In this document: positions 35,401 through 47,436 of the stretch, piece by piece
Layout of the letters: every line of letters starts with the position of its first letter
Numbering within the stretch: position 1 is the stretch's first letter
Source: Centroberyx gerrardi
Taxonomy: Eukaryota; Chordata; Actinopteri; Beryciformes; Berycidae
Assembly: GCF_048128805.1 (NCBI RefSeq)
Contig: NC_136017.1
Location: 6,436,307-6,500,306, forward strand
Direction of reading: 5' to 3'
Length of the DNA: 64,000 bases
The notes under the pieces: model-generated
The model's database searches: none
What the model saw: the letters and a program-made list of their open reading frames with translations, nothing else
Told to the model about the DNA's origin: nothing
Translations under genes and position numbers: made by a program

Positions 35401-35644
35401 AACTAGTCTGTGTAGTGTCTTCAAATGTCCACTAGATGTCATTAATACACAATGAACAAGGAACATAACATGGTACTTTAACCTCTAAATATCATCTTCA
35501 CAATGGCATACTTTGAATACACATACACATCTTTGAATGGCAACAATTGCTGCTGGCAATGGAAGCATGTAATGACCTGTTGCTAGCTTGACATTTCTGC
35601 TTGCTATTGAAAGTGAACTATGGTAGCCTGGTAGCGGAGTCATT

Positions 35645-35900
35645 CCTATGTTCCCAGGGTCCTATGGTCCCAGGGTCCTATGTTCCCAGGGTCCTATGTT
35701 CCCAGGGTGCTATGGTCCCAGGGTCCTATGTTCCCAGGGTCCTAGGCATGTGGTTCCCAGGCAGAGGAGGTGGCATGGGGTCACTGAGGTTAGGGTTAGA
35801 GCAAGCTTACGGTCAAGGCTGTCAGAAGCCACAGTTGTGGATGGAGCCAGGCATGGAGTTGTGGCTGGGTGGAACTTAGGACCCTGGGAACATAGATACG
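35645..35900. repeat. MITE with end-derived tandem repeat
   Basis: About six units of CCTATGTTCCCAGGGT (16-17 bp) at 35646-35742 are followed by an interior shared with 5985-6050. The element closes with the inverted end ACCCTGGGAACATAG near 35880-35897. Confidence 0.75.
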
Positions 35901-37049
35901 CTCCCTACATGCTAGTGTAGCAGACAGATTTCTGCTCTATCTGTTTCAATTGGAATCAGAATTAATTGCGTAATAAATGTCCGAGCATAACCACGTCCAA
36001 TTCAAACCCAATATCAGGAAAGTTTACAAAAACTTAAATGACAATATTTCAAATAATAATATTTCTAATACTTTTTAGATGCTTACTATTATGTACATAA
36101 GACCCTAAATTACATAGTTCGAAGGTTATTGTGGATTTGGGTTTCCAGAGGCTTTAATGATGAACTTCTTTTGAATGTCTTTTTGTGACAGTGCATGTAT
36201 AGAATCTATGGTGTGCTTCTGTAAAAGGTAATTCTGTTGCCTTCCTCTCCTCTTTTGCCAGAAACTAACCTGAGATGACATTCCTCCAGCTCCTGACAGA
36301 TCTGGATATTTATGTATCTGTACATGTAAGTCTAGGCCTCCTTGCATATGTGTCCACCTGTATATGTACATCTATATATTTATATGTGCTTCATTTTTGA
36401 CTTTATTATATATACTTTTTTTTTGTGAACTACGACATAGATGGTGGATTGAATATTAAATAGGTAGTAAATTGTGCATGTGAATGTGTACATTACTTGT
36501 ACTTTTTTGTAACTCCTGTATCATTTGACTGAGTGCCACTCTGATTAACCTGATTAGGTGCCTGTGGGCAGCCACTCCCTATATAAGTGGATTGTGGAAA
36601 AAATATTTGCCTGACGAAGGTCTCAGTACTGAAACGTTGCTTATTTTCTTTGCAAGTATAGACAGTGTGTGGGAATCTCTTCTAATGCTCTGCCAGAGAC
36701 AGAACTTTAAAATGTCCCGAAGATTTATAGCTATCCGGTTTGCCATGCACAAAATCACAGACAGCTGTGTACCAGTTTTGCAAGAGCCTGGAGCAAGATT
36801 TAATCCAGGTACCCACATAATTATAAGGTACATGGAAGGTGGAATGCAGTCCTGTCGCCTTCAGATGGCTGTAGGGGTTTCATCAACTGAGACGGAGAGC
36901 CCTTAAATGACAGATATTGGTAAGAATCACCCCTTAATCTAGCCCTGATACAGGACCCTTTGGTCGGAATGGTTATTCTCTCTCCCAAAGGCTCCTGTCC
37001 TGCTCCATTAAGAATTCTTCCTACAAAAGTCAGAGAGGACGAAAACCCT

Positions 37050-37150
37050 CTGGACACAAGTGTCCAGAGTCCAGTCCAGGACTCATACCAGCAACCCTCT
37101 GGACACAAGTGTCCAGAGGGTTGCTGGTATGAATCCTGGACTGGCTGGGA
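37050..37150. repeat. Near-perfect palindrome upstream of SLC5A7-like copy B
   Basis: GTCCAGAGGGTTGCTGG and its inverse CCAGCAACCCTCTGGAC face each other across a CACAAGT centre, about 37 bp per arm. Copy A has only one arm (2985-3065). It is about 250 bp before the start codon. Confidence 0.85.
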
Positions 37151-37390
37151 AAATCTGGGCAAAGGAATGAGACAAGCTCTCTCCTCCCTCAACAGCTACT
37201 GTCATGGTCCCGCCCTCATTTGCTCCGGTGCAGCTACAGTATATGAGCATAATACAGGGCATTATCTGAAGAAGAGCCTGTGAGCCAACTCAAACACACC
37301 CACACACCCCTCTGCAGGTTGAAGAAGTAATATACTTTTTTGCAACTGGGGAAGTAAACGGTCGCTCAAGTCATTTTGTTATGATCCACA

Positions 37391-39709
37391 ATGGCTCTCA
37401 ATATACCAGGTATGATAATGATGATGGTCTTCTACTTGCTGGTCCTGGGAATTGGCATCTGGGCATCTGTAAAATCAAAGAGGATGGAGAGAGACACCCA
37501 GGGGGGCCGGATAGAAGTGGCCTTTTTAGCCAACCGGAGGGTCACCTTGGTCACGGGAGTCTTCACAATGACGGGTGAGACTCTATTTATCTCATCTGGT
37601 CACATTTGTATTGCATTGAACAAATGTATTGTATTTCCCCAATTTCCTCCAGGGGATCAATAAAGTGCAATACTATCTTGTCTATTATTGCACCTACTGC
37701 CTAATCTCATCTGCTCTATTTTGCTGTGCAATGGGGTTGATGAAACACTTAGTATAGTATCATTCTGGTAAAACAGTTTTGGTGAAGTGGTCCATCAAAT
37801 AAAAAGTGACATTTTCTGGAAAATCAGAGGGAGACTTCTGGCATCACAACAGTTTCAACTATTCATTTGTCTTTGACCGCAGCACAGCACATTGTAGGTT
37901 TGTCTGAGTCTTTATAAATTCAGAAATTGAAAGGTGTTTCCCTTGAAAAACATAATCTCACTCTCCTTGGGTGATTATGCATGGATTTTTTTTTCTTTTC
38001 CTGCTGCAGCCACTTGGGTTGGAGGTGCCTTTATCGTCGGTGTTGCACAGTCGGTGTACAACCCCACTGAGGGACTACTGTGGGCTCTTGTTCCCCTGCA
38101 AATGTCCGTTTCATTTATTATTGGTAAGATCCTTTTGAATAATGTCAGTCTGAGTCACAAAGGGGCACAGGAAGGTTTTATTTCCAAAGTGAGATATCTA
38201 CCATGTGAAAAAGTGTCACTCAGGGCAAACACATGTATGGTGAAAAAAGAGAAAGCTACCCGAATTAAAAATACCCCTCCCTGATTTCCTTTCACTTTCA
38301 CTTATCGGTGTGTCGCAGATTATTTTCTCCACCCAGAGCTGTTCCAGTTCTGTTGACTCAAGTAGCTAGAAAAGTTGAAGATGATTTAACTTTATGCAAA
38401 TAAATACAAAATTTCATCGTACTGACTTAGCTCCTATCGGTACTACACGCCAACATCTTTGGACGAGCTATGCTAGCTCTCGTGATCTAAAGGCACGGTC
38501 GGCAAAACAATGCTCGTCGAACAAGTGTTGCAACACGTAACCAGTGACGTAATGTGAAGTCCTCGTAACATGTCCTGACAGTTGAGTAGAATTTTTTGCT
38601 CCATGCAGTTCACTCATATGAGCCTGACAGAAATACACTGTAGGAATCGTTAAGGAGATTTGTCCGTCACCCCCCCCCCCCCCTTGCTCAGTCTTGCTCA
38701 GAGTTGGTACACATTTACCATTTTCACAGATTTACTGTAACATTATGCGTTAGATCAGGCCTATTCAACTGGCGGCCCGCGGGCCAACTCCCCCGCCAAT
38801 CAAGTCACACCGGCCCGCCGATCAGTTCTGTTTACAAATAAATGAAATTTAAAACCTGAATTGAAAGAAATCACGCGAATAACGGGCATTTTTGCCACAA
38901 TAAATCCTTCAAACCAGCAGAGCGCTCCTGTGTAATGTAAACTAGATCCTGTTCTACATACTCCGGTACGGTAGGTGCAGTGTTGCCAACTTGGCGAATT
39001 TGTCGCTAGACTTAGTGACTTTTCAGACCCCCCTGGCGACTTTATTTCTCAAAAGCGACTAGCGACAAATCTGGTGAGTTTTTCTGACCATGGGAAGCAA
39101 TGTTAATGTGTTGAATCCCAAAGCATTTGGCAATAAATTGGTATGGCTGATGCCGGTTTGCTCTACTTGCCTGTCGAGGTCTGACGATCACAGAGCAGGG
39201 ACTGTAGGATAGGGTCCACTTGTAATTGCTACCGGCGTACGCCGAAACTATCAACGCTTAAAAAAAGAAAAGTTGATGCCGAAAATCGTCAATTCAACAG
39301 CGACTGGACTGAGAAATATGTATAAAGAAAAAGAAAAAAATAAAGAAAATGAAATTAAGCACTTGGCCTAATTATTTAAAGAATGCCTATTTATGCTTGT
39401 GTTTATCTCTGTTGATAAAAGACAGCTGTTCTTCAATGTGTCAGTGACAAAAATGCTTGCTCTCTCTTTCGGTCTTTTAAAGGTGGGCTGTTCTTCGCCA
39501 AGCCAATGAGAGACAAAAATTACATCACTATGATGGATCCTTTTCAGAGAAAGTATGGAAAAGTACTGACTGGGTTTCTTGCCATTATTCCAGTAATAAG
39601 TGAAGTTATCTGGATTCCTGGCACGCTGATTTCCTTGGGTAAAAGCATGTGAACACACAAAAATGCACATAGTCTCTGTCTTTCTCATTCAGATTTTCCT
39701 CATACATTT

Positions 39710-39750
<41 letters not shown>

Positions 39751-42700
39751 CGTGTCTGCTTGCTACAGGGGCGACCATGAGTGTCATTTTGGATTTGCCC
39801 ATCAGTGTATGCATCTGGATCTCTGCTGCGGTGGCTATCATCTACACTGTTCTTGGAGGTCTCTATTCAGTCGCCTACACTGATGTCATCCAGCTTTCTC
39901 TGGTGTTTTGTAGCTTGGTGGGTATTACGCAATGAAACAAAGAAGTTCAGCTTTGCCAATGAACTGTGTCTCTTGGAAATGTACCAACATGAGCACGTTT
40001 CACACACGTTACTTTCATAATGTATTTTGGATGCAAGGATGATTTATTCCAGCATTCTTTATTTGAATTTCGTTGTCCTCCTCTGTCCATAGTGGCTGTG
40101 TGCTCCGTTTGTTTTGGCGAGTGACGTCTACACTGATATCACCAAAACGGCATTCAACCAAACATATCAGGCCCCCTGGGTTGGCCAGCTTGGGCCTGAT
40201 AAAGCCTGGAGGTGGATTGATCATTTCCTAGTGATGGTAAAGTGAAGTAACAGAAAATTGGTTTAAAAATTGGCATGCTTGAGCCTGCTGGACCACATAG
40301 CTTATCATCAACTTTCAGATGTCCTACATTAAAGCCTCTATGTGTAGAATTTGTATCTGATTATATCATCCTCCAATTAATTTTGATACCATAAAAGTTT
40401 GTCATTAGAAAACTGAGACCATCGTGGAGAAAACTGGTCAGTCTGTTGATTCTCTGTGCGGGGGTACGAACTGGCACGAAGTGCCGTACTGACTTACGGC
40501 AGAAACTCAAACCAAACCAGGAAGAAAACAGACACAGTTTGAATGCAGACTAGTTGCTTAGATTGAACAGCGTGAAGCTAATCAATATGGCAGATAGTGG
40601 TAACATGGAAGACAGGACTCTCTGCTGGACCCTCTGCAACAAAACAAAACAAGAAGCCTATAACAGAAGAGGCTAAAACAGCTAAGTTCCCGTTCCCCGG
40701 CTGCCGACAGAGAGTGGGGGTACAGAAGGGAAAGAAACTATCATAGCCACATACATTTGTCAGCAGACGATGGCGTTCCTTCCAGCCCTGACCTGTGTGT
40801 GCAGGTTATAATTGCGTCGTTTAGTCCGCATTTGCCGTCTGGTTCCGACGTCCTGTGTCCGGTTCATGTGTGCTGCCTTCTGCCAGCTTGATCGGCCACA
40901 TTTAATACAATTCCATACTCGGATTACGTTACTTGATTTGTTTTTAGTCTAGTTTGTTAGTGGTAGCATTTTCCATTCAGTGCAGCTCGTAGCATCAGAA
41001 TAGTAAATGTTGGATAGGCTATGTTCACAACGACAGCGATCCCCCAAACATCTGCTAACCGGAATTCTCACAATAGCAAACTACTTCATAGTACAATGCT
41101 GTCATTCAGAATAATATAGGAACTAATGCTTGAGCTACAGTTATCAGCAGTATTTTGTTTACATATTGTGGCTGTATGAAGTGGGGTATCACAAACACTG
41201 CTAAGAGGTTGCAAAGATGTTTGCGACTGTCTTTTTTTTGCACTACCACTAGGAGTCGCCAAAATCAACAATTTTCAAATCCTACACATAGGGACTTTAA
41301 GCTTAAAGGCATAATATGTAACATTTCCGCATTAAAATAAATAAAAACAACTAGACCTATGTTATATATTTTTTTGAGTTGTGTACTTACATTATCCCAA
41401 ATGTTTCCAACAATGTTCAAACCCAGAGAAATCCGTAATTTTATTCAAGGTAACTGTGCGTTTCATTTGGTCGCCTGTCAATGGCGTCATATCCCCTTTA
41501 CCCCCTAACCTCCGGGGAAACACGGGAAACACCAGATGATACGTCAGAGTGAGGAAGGAAGTCAGCGAACTAGCCACTCTAGCCACTCTGTGTTTTTTTT
41601 CATTCTATTGTTTTTATTGCTCACTCGTGATGGATCACGATGATTCATTCCCGTTTGCTGCGTGTTCTGTCGCTGAAGCTGTCCCCGTAAAAAAAACTCC
41701 CATGATCCCACGCTACTTCACGACGTCATCAAACTACGTCTTTTGTTATTGTTTTGATTGAGAGACCCCTAGCGGCAGAAATTACATACTGTGCGTTTAA
41801 AGCATGAGGGTTAGGGTTAGTGGAAGCCTGGTGTCTGTAAATGATCTGGTATTTGCTGTATGAGACTGCAGTGCTCTGAGACGCTAGAAGACACAGCAGT
41901 GGATCGTTACCAGCAGCCAATAAAGTCATAGGAATATTTCCAGGGTGCTATTGAGCCGACCCTTGCACTCCATTGGCTACTTCTAATGCTGTTGATCTAC
42001 AACGTGAAGTAAAGCTCATTCTGCTGTTGCACTGTTGCTCTTTACTCCTTGCACTTGACTGTAAAATTGTAAACTGTAGATACCTTTTTACTCTTTGTTC
42101 TCCAAAATAAACACACAGTTTCACCTCACCAACTGATAAAGTTTATCTCATTGAAAGATGCTCTGGATAAGAGCATCAGCTAAATGCCTAAAATGTAATA
42201 TGTACAAAGTAGATGGCTTGGTCTGTTTCACATCTTTCATTTTTCAGAGTGTGGGGAATATGGCAATTCAAGATTTTCATCAACGGACGCTCTCCTCCAG
42301 CTCCACGTCCACAGCCAGAATCATCTGTTTTGCAGCAGCAGGCATCGTCATCATTCTTGGAATTCCTCCCGTGTTGATCGGAGCCGTCGCAGCCTCAACA
42401 GGTAAACCAGACGGGTCGGGCAGCAGGGTGGTGTAGTGGGTAGGGGGGCCGTCCTATGACCAGAGGCTCCACCAAGCATCCGGCCTGCTGAAGTGTCCTT
42501 GAGCAAGACACTGAATCCTGACCAGCTCTCTCTTCATCAGCACAGCACTCTAACCAGCAAAAAATCTGTCTCCATTCAACACAACGGCCAAAGGCGCACG
42601 CAAAACCTTTTTTGCGTGATAATGTGAACACTCCTTAATGCACAGAAAAACAGTGAGACGACCTCAGATGAAATCTAAGCTGTCAATCATCCCCACCTGC

Positions 42701-45700
42701 TGCACAGCTCTACCACCTGCACAAACTATACACAGAGCAGCTTCTCACTAACCTTGATTCTGATAGATAAGTGGGGTGAACAAGCTGAGTCCAGAACTTG
42801 CAAGACCTGGACCATTAATAAGGGGCCCCAGACTTACCTGCCTTAATAAAAACTGATGTCCTAGTAGATTCAAATATTCCATTCCCTTTCTTTTATCTCT
42901 TTTCGGCACCAACTCTTATCTGTTTTGGGCTTTGTGTGTGTGTGTGCATGTGCAGCAGCCAAATTGGGTTAGGGTTAGGGTTAGTAGGGTTAGGTTTTGT
43001 TTGTTGTATTTCTTCAGTGTTTTAATCACTTTGCTTCTACACTTTATCTCTGCAAAACAAAACTAAACTAAACTAGGCTAAATCATCTGACTAGTATCTC
43101 TGAAACCTGCATGTTTCCAGTCAGTTTCCTCTTATGTTTCAGACTGGAACTTGACCTCATATGGTTCTCCTTCTCCATATGAGCGAGGGGAGGCGGCTAT
43201 GGTATTGCCCATCACCCTTCAGCATCTTACCCCGACTTACATTTTCGCTTTTGGCATCGGAGCTATTGCTGCCGCTGCGATGTCATCCGCTGACTCTTAC
43301 CTCTTGTCTTCCACCTCCATCTTCACCACCAACATCTACCGGACCATCAGGAGTCAGGTGCAAGGAACAGGAGGGCGAAAGTGGCAGACTGGAGCTTTAG
43401 TTACAAGCATTTCTTGGAAGCCGAGCTTCTGGAGGCAGAGATTATTTCATTGAGTTAAACCTCAACCAAAGAACCACAGTTTTCAAGACAGCAAGTTAGC
43501 TAACTGTCAAACTTGATTGACAAAGAAGGAGTTCTGGGAATTAAAAAAAAAAAAAAGTATATAATAAAATATAGTTTATTTCTGTTTTTCCTTTCTTTCA
43601 TTAATTCATGAACATAGCATTCATGATCTTCGAAGTTCAACAGTCTAGCTAACTAGCTTGATAGCGCTAGGCTAGTAGTATGCCTGATTTGGTCTTGGAA
43701 GCTCAGCTAGGCTAACTAGCTACACTAAATGATCTCACACAAATACGTGAAATGAACACGAACTCTAAAACGACGATTTACGTGCTGTGGACACGTATTA
43801 AGGGAAAATAACGTTTCTCCACCACAAACTGAAGGTTCCCCCGCAATGAATTTAAATATGTTCCTCCACCACAAATTTTAATTCGTTCCTTAGCCACAAA
43901 TTTAACTACGTCCCAAAGGTTGGATAACGGTTAAGTTTAGGCAAGTAAGTAAGTTTGGTTAAGGTTAGGGTAAAGATTATGGTTAAGTAGGCAAGTAAAA
44001 CAACTTGTTTAAGGTTTGGGTTAAGGTTATAGTTCGGCAACTAAAACAACTTGGTTAAGGTTAGGGAAAGGGCTTGGTCATGGTTAAATAAGAAAAACGT
44101 TTGGTAAAAATTAAAATGTGGTTGAAATGTCCTTTGAAAACGCTGGGAATTGAACCGCTCGAAGGCAAGCGCATACGCCCGTCCACCATGCTACATAAAT
44201 GTGACACTACTTCCTGTTTATTTTCGTGTCTCCTTCACGTAACCGCTTCATGCTGGGAATACGTAAATTTAACACTTTACGTTTCACCAACACGTAAATT
44301 GGCTGTTAACAAGTCGTGTTCATTTGACGTTTTTCTGAGAGATTAGTCTGATAATGTAGTATATAGACTGCATTTTTTCAGCAAGAGCACTAGGTTTCAT
44401 AATATTTGCAACCTCCTCTTTTACCCCTTGTCTTTTCACATGGTAACAATAAATTGCTTAAAGTCACTAGAAGTCACCAGATGATATCATACGCCACATT
44501 GCATACGAATATATTGGCTACCCTGATCCTGATCTCCCCCTGCTCACAGTGGAGGGAACCCTATGTCGTGTATAACCCTGTCCAGGCAGGATTATTGCTG
44601 AACAACATTGGTAATGTAGTTTAAATCATTACACGCCAGTCATTTTAATGAACGATTGGGACAGTGTATTACTTTATTACTCCCATAAATTACTAAAAAA
44701 CTGTGGTTCTTGATAATTTCCTCTGTCCACAGAGTGTTAACTCAACCAATGAGATTATATCTGCTTCCAGAGCAACTCCGCCGCTGAGAAATGTTTGCAG
44801 AACTAAAACTCAATTTGTACAAAGTGTAGCTCAATAGTTGGATCACTATCCAAGGTTAGGGGTTTCCTTTGTTGTGTCGCTCAATAGTATTGCCAGGGTT
44901 AAGGGTTTGTTTCCCACTAGGGCCTCCCATGCTAAAAAACTCATGGTACTGTTAAGCACTTTGGATAAAAGTGTCCACCAAATGGCATGGAGAGAGCAGT
45001 AATCATTAGCTACCATTAGCCCACAAAATGATTTACCCTTGTCTTCCATACAGCTAATTCTTGCCATTTAATCAGAGATTACTTTGTTTGTTGGGTAATG
45101 TTGGAGATTTAACTTCCACCCAAGAATTACTGTATGTGCTCTTCTCTTTAGGCATCGGATAAAGAGTTGCAGTGGGTGATTCGTGTCTCCATAGTGGTTG
45201 CAGGGCTTGTGGGTACATCCCTCGCCTCCCTGGACAACAGCATCATGGTGTTCTGGATCCTGGGCTCGGACTTTAGTTACACCATCATGCTCCCCCAGCT
45301 GATTTGCGTCCTCTTCTGCGAGGTTTCCAATGGCTACGGGGCTATCACAGGCTATGTTGTTGCCGTGGTGATGAGAACTTTGTGTGGAGAGCCGGTGTTG
45401 GGACTCCCTGTCGTTCTCCGTTTCCCGGGTTGCACTTTGGAGGACGGCGTTTACGTTCAGTACTCTCCTGTCAAGACCATCTGCATGCTCTCTAGTCTGG
45501 TCTCCATTCTGTTGTTTTCCTACATGGCGTCACTCCTGTTTAACAAGGGGATCCTTGCGGAGAAGTGGGACGTGTTCAAGGTGAAATCCCAGGGAGCGCC
45601 AACGCCGCCGGATGCCAGAGAGGATGAGGGTGACGATAAGACTGAGGTTCAAAATGAAAATGGCAAATCTGTCTTAGAGCCAATGCTGGATACAAGATGC

Positions 45701-45703
45701 TAA
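37391..45703 (+). CDS. slc5a7: SLC5A7-like sodium-coupled transporter, copy B
   Basis: Second intact CHT1-like gene. Exons: 37391-37574, 38010-38123, 39483-39638, 39769-39917, 40093-40236, 42248-42401, 43143-43357, 45152-45703. Exon lengths and phases equal copy A, giving 555 aa. By my reading it differs from A at 12 residues: I36T, W40R, I71V, A146G, A291V, V346A, F353Y, A357S, V417I, H462R, K528R, N544K. All SSF motifs and the two substituted cage positions (Met93, Ile256) are the same. No frameshift or stop is present, so both genes look functional. The cluster V346A/F353Y/A357S flanks the conserved Asp351, which corresponds to human Asp349 near the sodium and substrate region. The 3' flank lacks the poly(A) signal of copy A; another AATAAA occurs at about 45947. 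Confidence 0.93.
38150..39390. mobile_element. Copy B-specific insertion in intron 2
   Basis: Intron 2 is 1359 bp in B and 335 bp in A. The extra DNA includes a poly-C tract (38670-38683) and a TTGCCAACTTGGCGAATTTG-type segment common in fish mobile elements. No ORF with recognisable motifs was seen, and exact ends were not resolved. Confidence 0.6.
41302..41802. mobile_element. Copy B-specific MITE in intron 5
   Basis: The ends TTAAAGGCATAATATGTAA and TTACATACTGTGCGTTTAAA are imperfect inverted repeats. The segment is absent from copy A, where flanking sequence joins at about 6688-6700. About 500 bp, non-coding. Confidence 0.65.
42415..42555 (+). repeat. tRNA-derived SINE in intron 6, copy B
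   Basis: Same element as at 7305-7445 in copy A, with GTGTCCTTGAGCAAGACACT in the body. It predates the duplication. Confidence 0.6.
42968..42994 (+). repeat. Short telomere-like tract replacing intron sequence, copy B
   Basis: 27 bp of TTAGGG-type repeats lie exactly where copy A has about 270 bp (7860-8132). Left flank CAGCAGCCAAATTGG and right flank TTTGTTTGTTGT are common to both copies. Confidence 0.8.
44825..45000 (+). repeat. tRNA-derived SINE in intron 7, copy B
   Basis: Same SINE as at 9915-10100, with the tail AAGCACTTTGGATAAAAGTG. Confidence 0.6.
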
Positions 45704-47363
45704 TTTTGTTTCTTTTGAATTTTTTGTTTTTTTTGTTTCTGTAATGTGATTGTTGGTGTGTGGTGGTAGGCCTGTCAGAAATGATTATTGGAAATGATTA
45801 CTGATGATGCAAATGCTTTATGTAAAATGATTATGACACTGGCTGGCTTGGGGCGCCTTAACAAATTCTTATGGCTTATCACACGAGTGTCACATACATC
45901 CTTATCAGTGTAGTAATTTCAATTAATATTATATAAAAAATAAATAAAAAGAGAGTTCAGTTTTAAGTTTGATTGAAATGCAATTAGTTCTGCATGTGTA
46001 TTACAGCCTAACCCGACATTTGATATCTATTGGTCATTAAATCCCTGATCTTCCAATCAGAATTCAAGAGAGGTGGGACTTGGAAGAGTTAACTGCAAAA
46101 CTAGGTAGTGTGTAGACAAGAACCTGTTGAAGCAGTAAAGGGCTATCCATCCTGAAACAACGCCATAATATCCTAACTGTGGTGTACGACATGTTAGACC
46201 TACCTGTGGGGAATTATGTGTAAATGCTGTAAAGGTAAAACTTGACTTTATTATTTTATGTGTACTGTAGCTAAATGTTATGGTCTAAACTAGCCCCGTT
46301 GGGACTGGCACAACACTGCGTGGGTGCCAGTCCTGAGTCCTTGCATTAAAAACTTTTGATCATTCAGGAACTTTGACTACAACTGGGCAAGGTTTACAGA
46401 CCGCATTTTGCCAATCTGACAAGCTTTCTGGATTCCCTGTGTGGCGAGCTGGAAAACGTGCTCTTTGCTGCCCCTCTTTGCATCTTTTGTTTTGTTTTGT
46501 TTGTTTGTACATGCTTCAGAAGTCCAACTTTTGCCTGTGTCTGTACCAAGTGGCCAAAACCTTGGGTGAATTTTGAAGCCAATAAGGAAGTGTCTGAAAG
46601 ACCACAGCCCAACTTCTCACTCAAAATATAAAGTCAATAAATTTTTTCGCAAGTGGTTATGGTCTCAAAAGCTAATTTCACTTCTTATATGTGTCCATAT
46701 GGCGATTTTCAAAATAATTGCATCATTAACGGGATATAACAGGTTATAAAACAGGGTTGTTTTCTGAGTGATTGACAGGTTGCCTGTCCAGTGATCGGCA
46801 GGTCGCCGGTTACGGACCAATAGCAGGCGGCGCTGTGGTCAAACCCCGGCTTCGCTGTGGCTGCTCCGGCTCCAAAAAATGTCAACATGGCGGCACTCGT
46901 AAACCCCAACAAAACGGCCCTTCAGAAACCTATGGGTGACATCACACTCACTACGTCTCACCCGCCTGCAGTCGGCCTCACCCGCCATTTTCCTGCATCG
47001 CCTGCATTCCATTTGGTAACGATTTCTCCTCGTCTTCTCGCCTCGCGTCTCTTCCTCGACTCCTTGGTCAAAGGTCACGGGGGAAACGAGATGCAAGGAG
47101 GAGAGGAAGCGAGTGCACTCTGATCTTAGAATGGCTGCCACTCTTCTTCTACACCTCTCGTCTTTTAACCAATTGGAACATCCTCATTTTTGGATGCAGG
47201 GTCAGCGTGGAGACGAGGCCACGAGGACGGAGTGGAGGACGCATTTTGGCCAAATGGAATGCACCTTTTATATACAGTATACATACTAATATACTGTATA
47301 CCATAGGCATATCCAGGAAAACATTCTTGGCAAAAAAAGAAAGTTATGCTGCTCCACCAGTGA

Positions 47364-47436
47364 AACCACGTGGCCTAATGGATAAGGCGTCTGACTTCGG
47401 ATCAGAAGACTGAGGGTTCGACTCCCTTCGTGGTTA
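47364..47436 (+). tRNA. tRNA-Arg (anticodon TCG)
   Basis: 73 nt with a fully paired acceptor stem (AACCACG/CGTGGTT), A box TGGCCTAATGG, anticodon loop CTTCGGA (anticodon TCG) and B box GGTTCGACTCC. It differs from the copy at 226-298 only in a few stem and loop bases. It lies 1.66 kb after the stop codon of the transporter gene, within the duplicated flank. Confidence 0.9.

Noticed and set aside
36592-37283. ORFs of 104-123 aa upstream of copy B
   Set aside because: They run through SINE-like sequence and a palindrome, differ from the matching region of copy A, and lack protein motifs.
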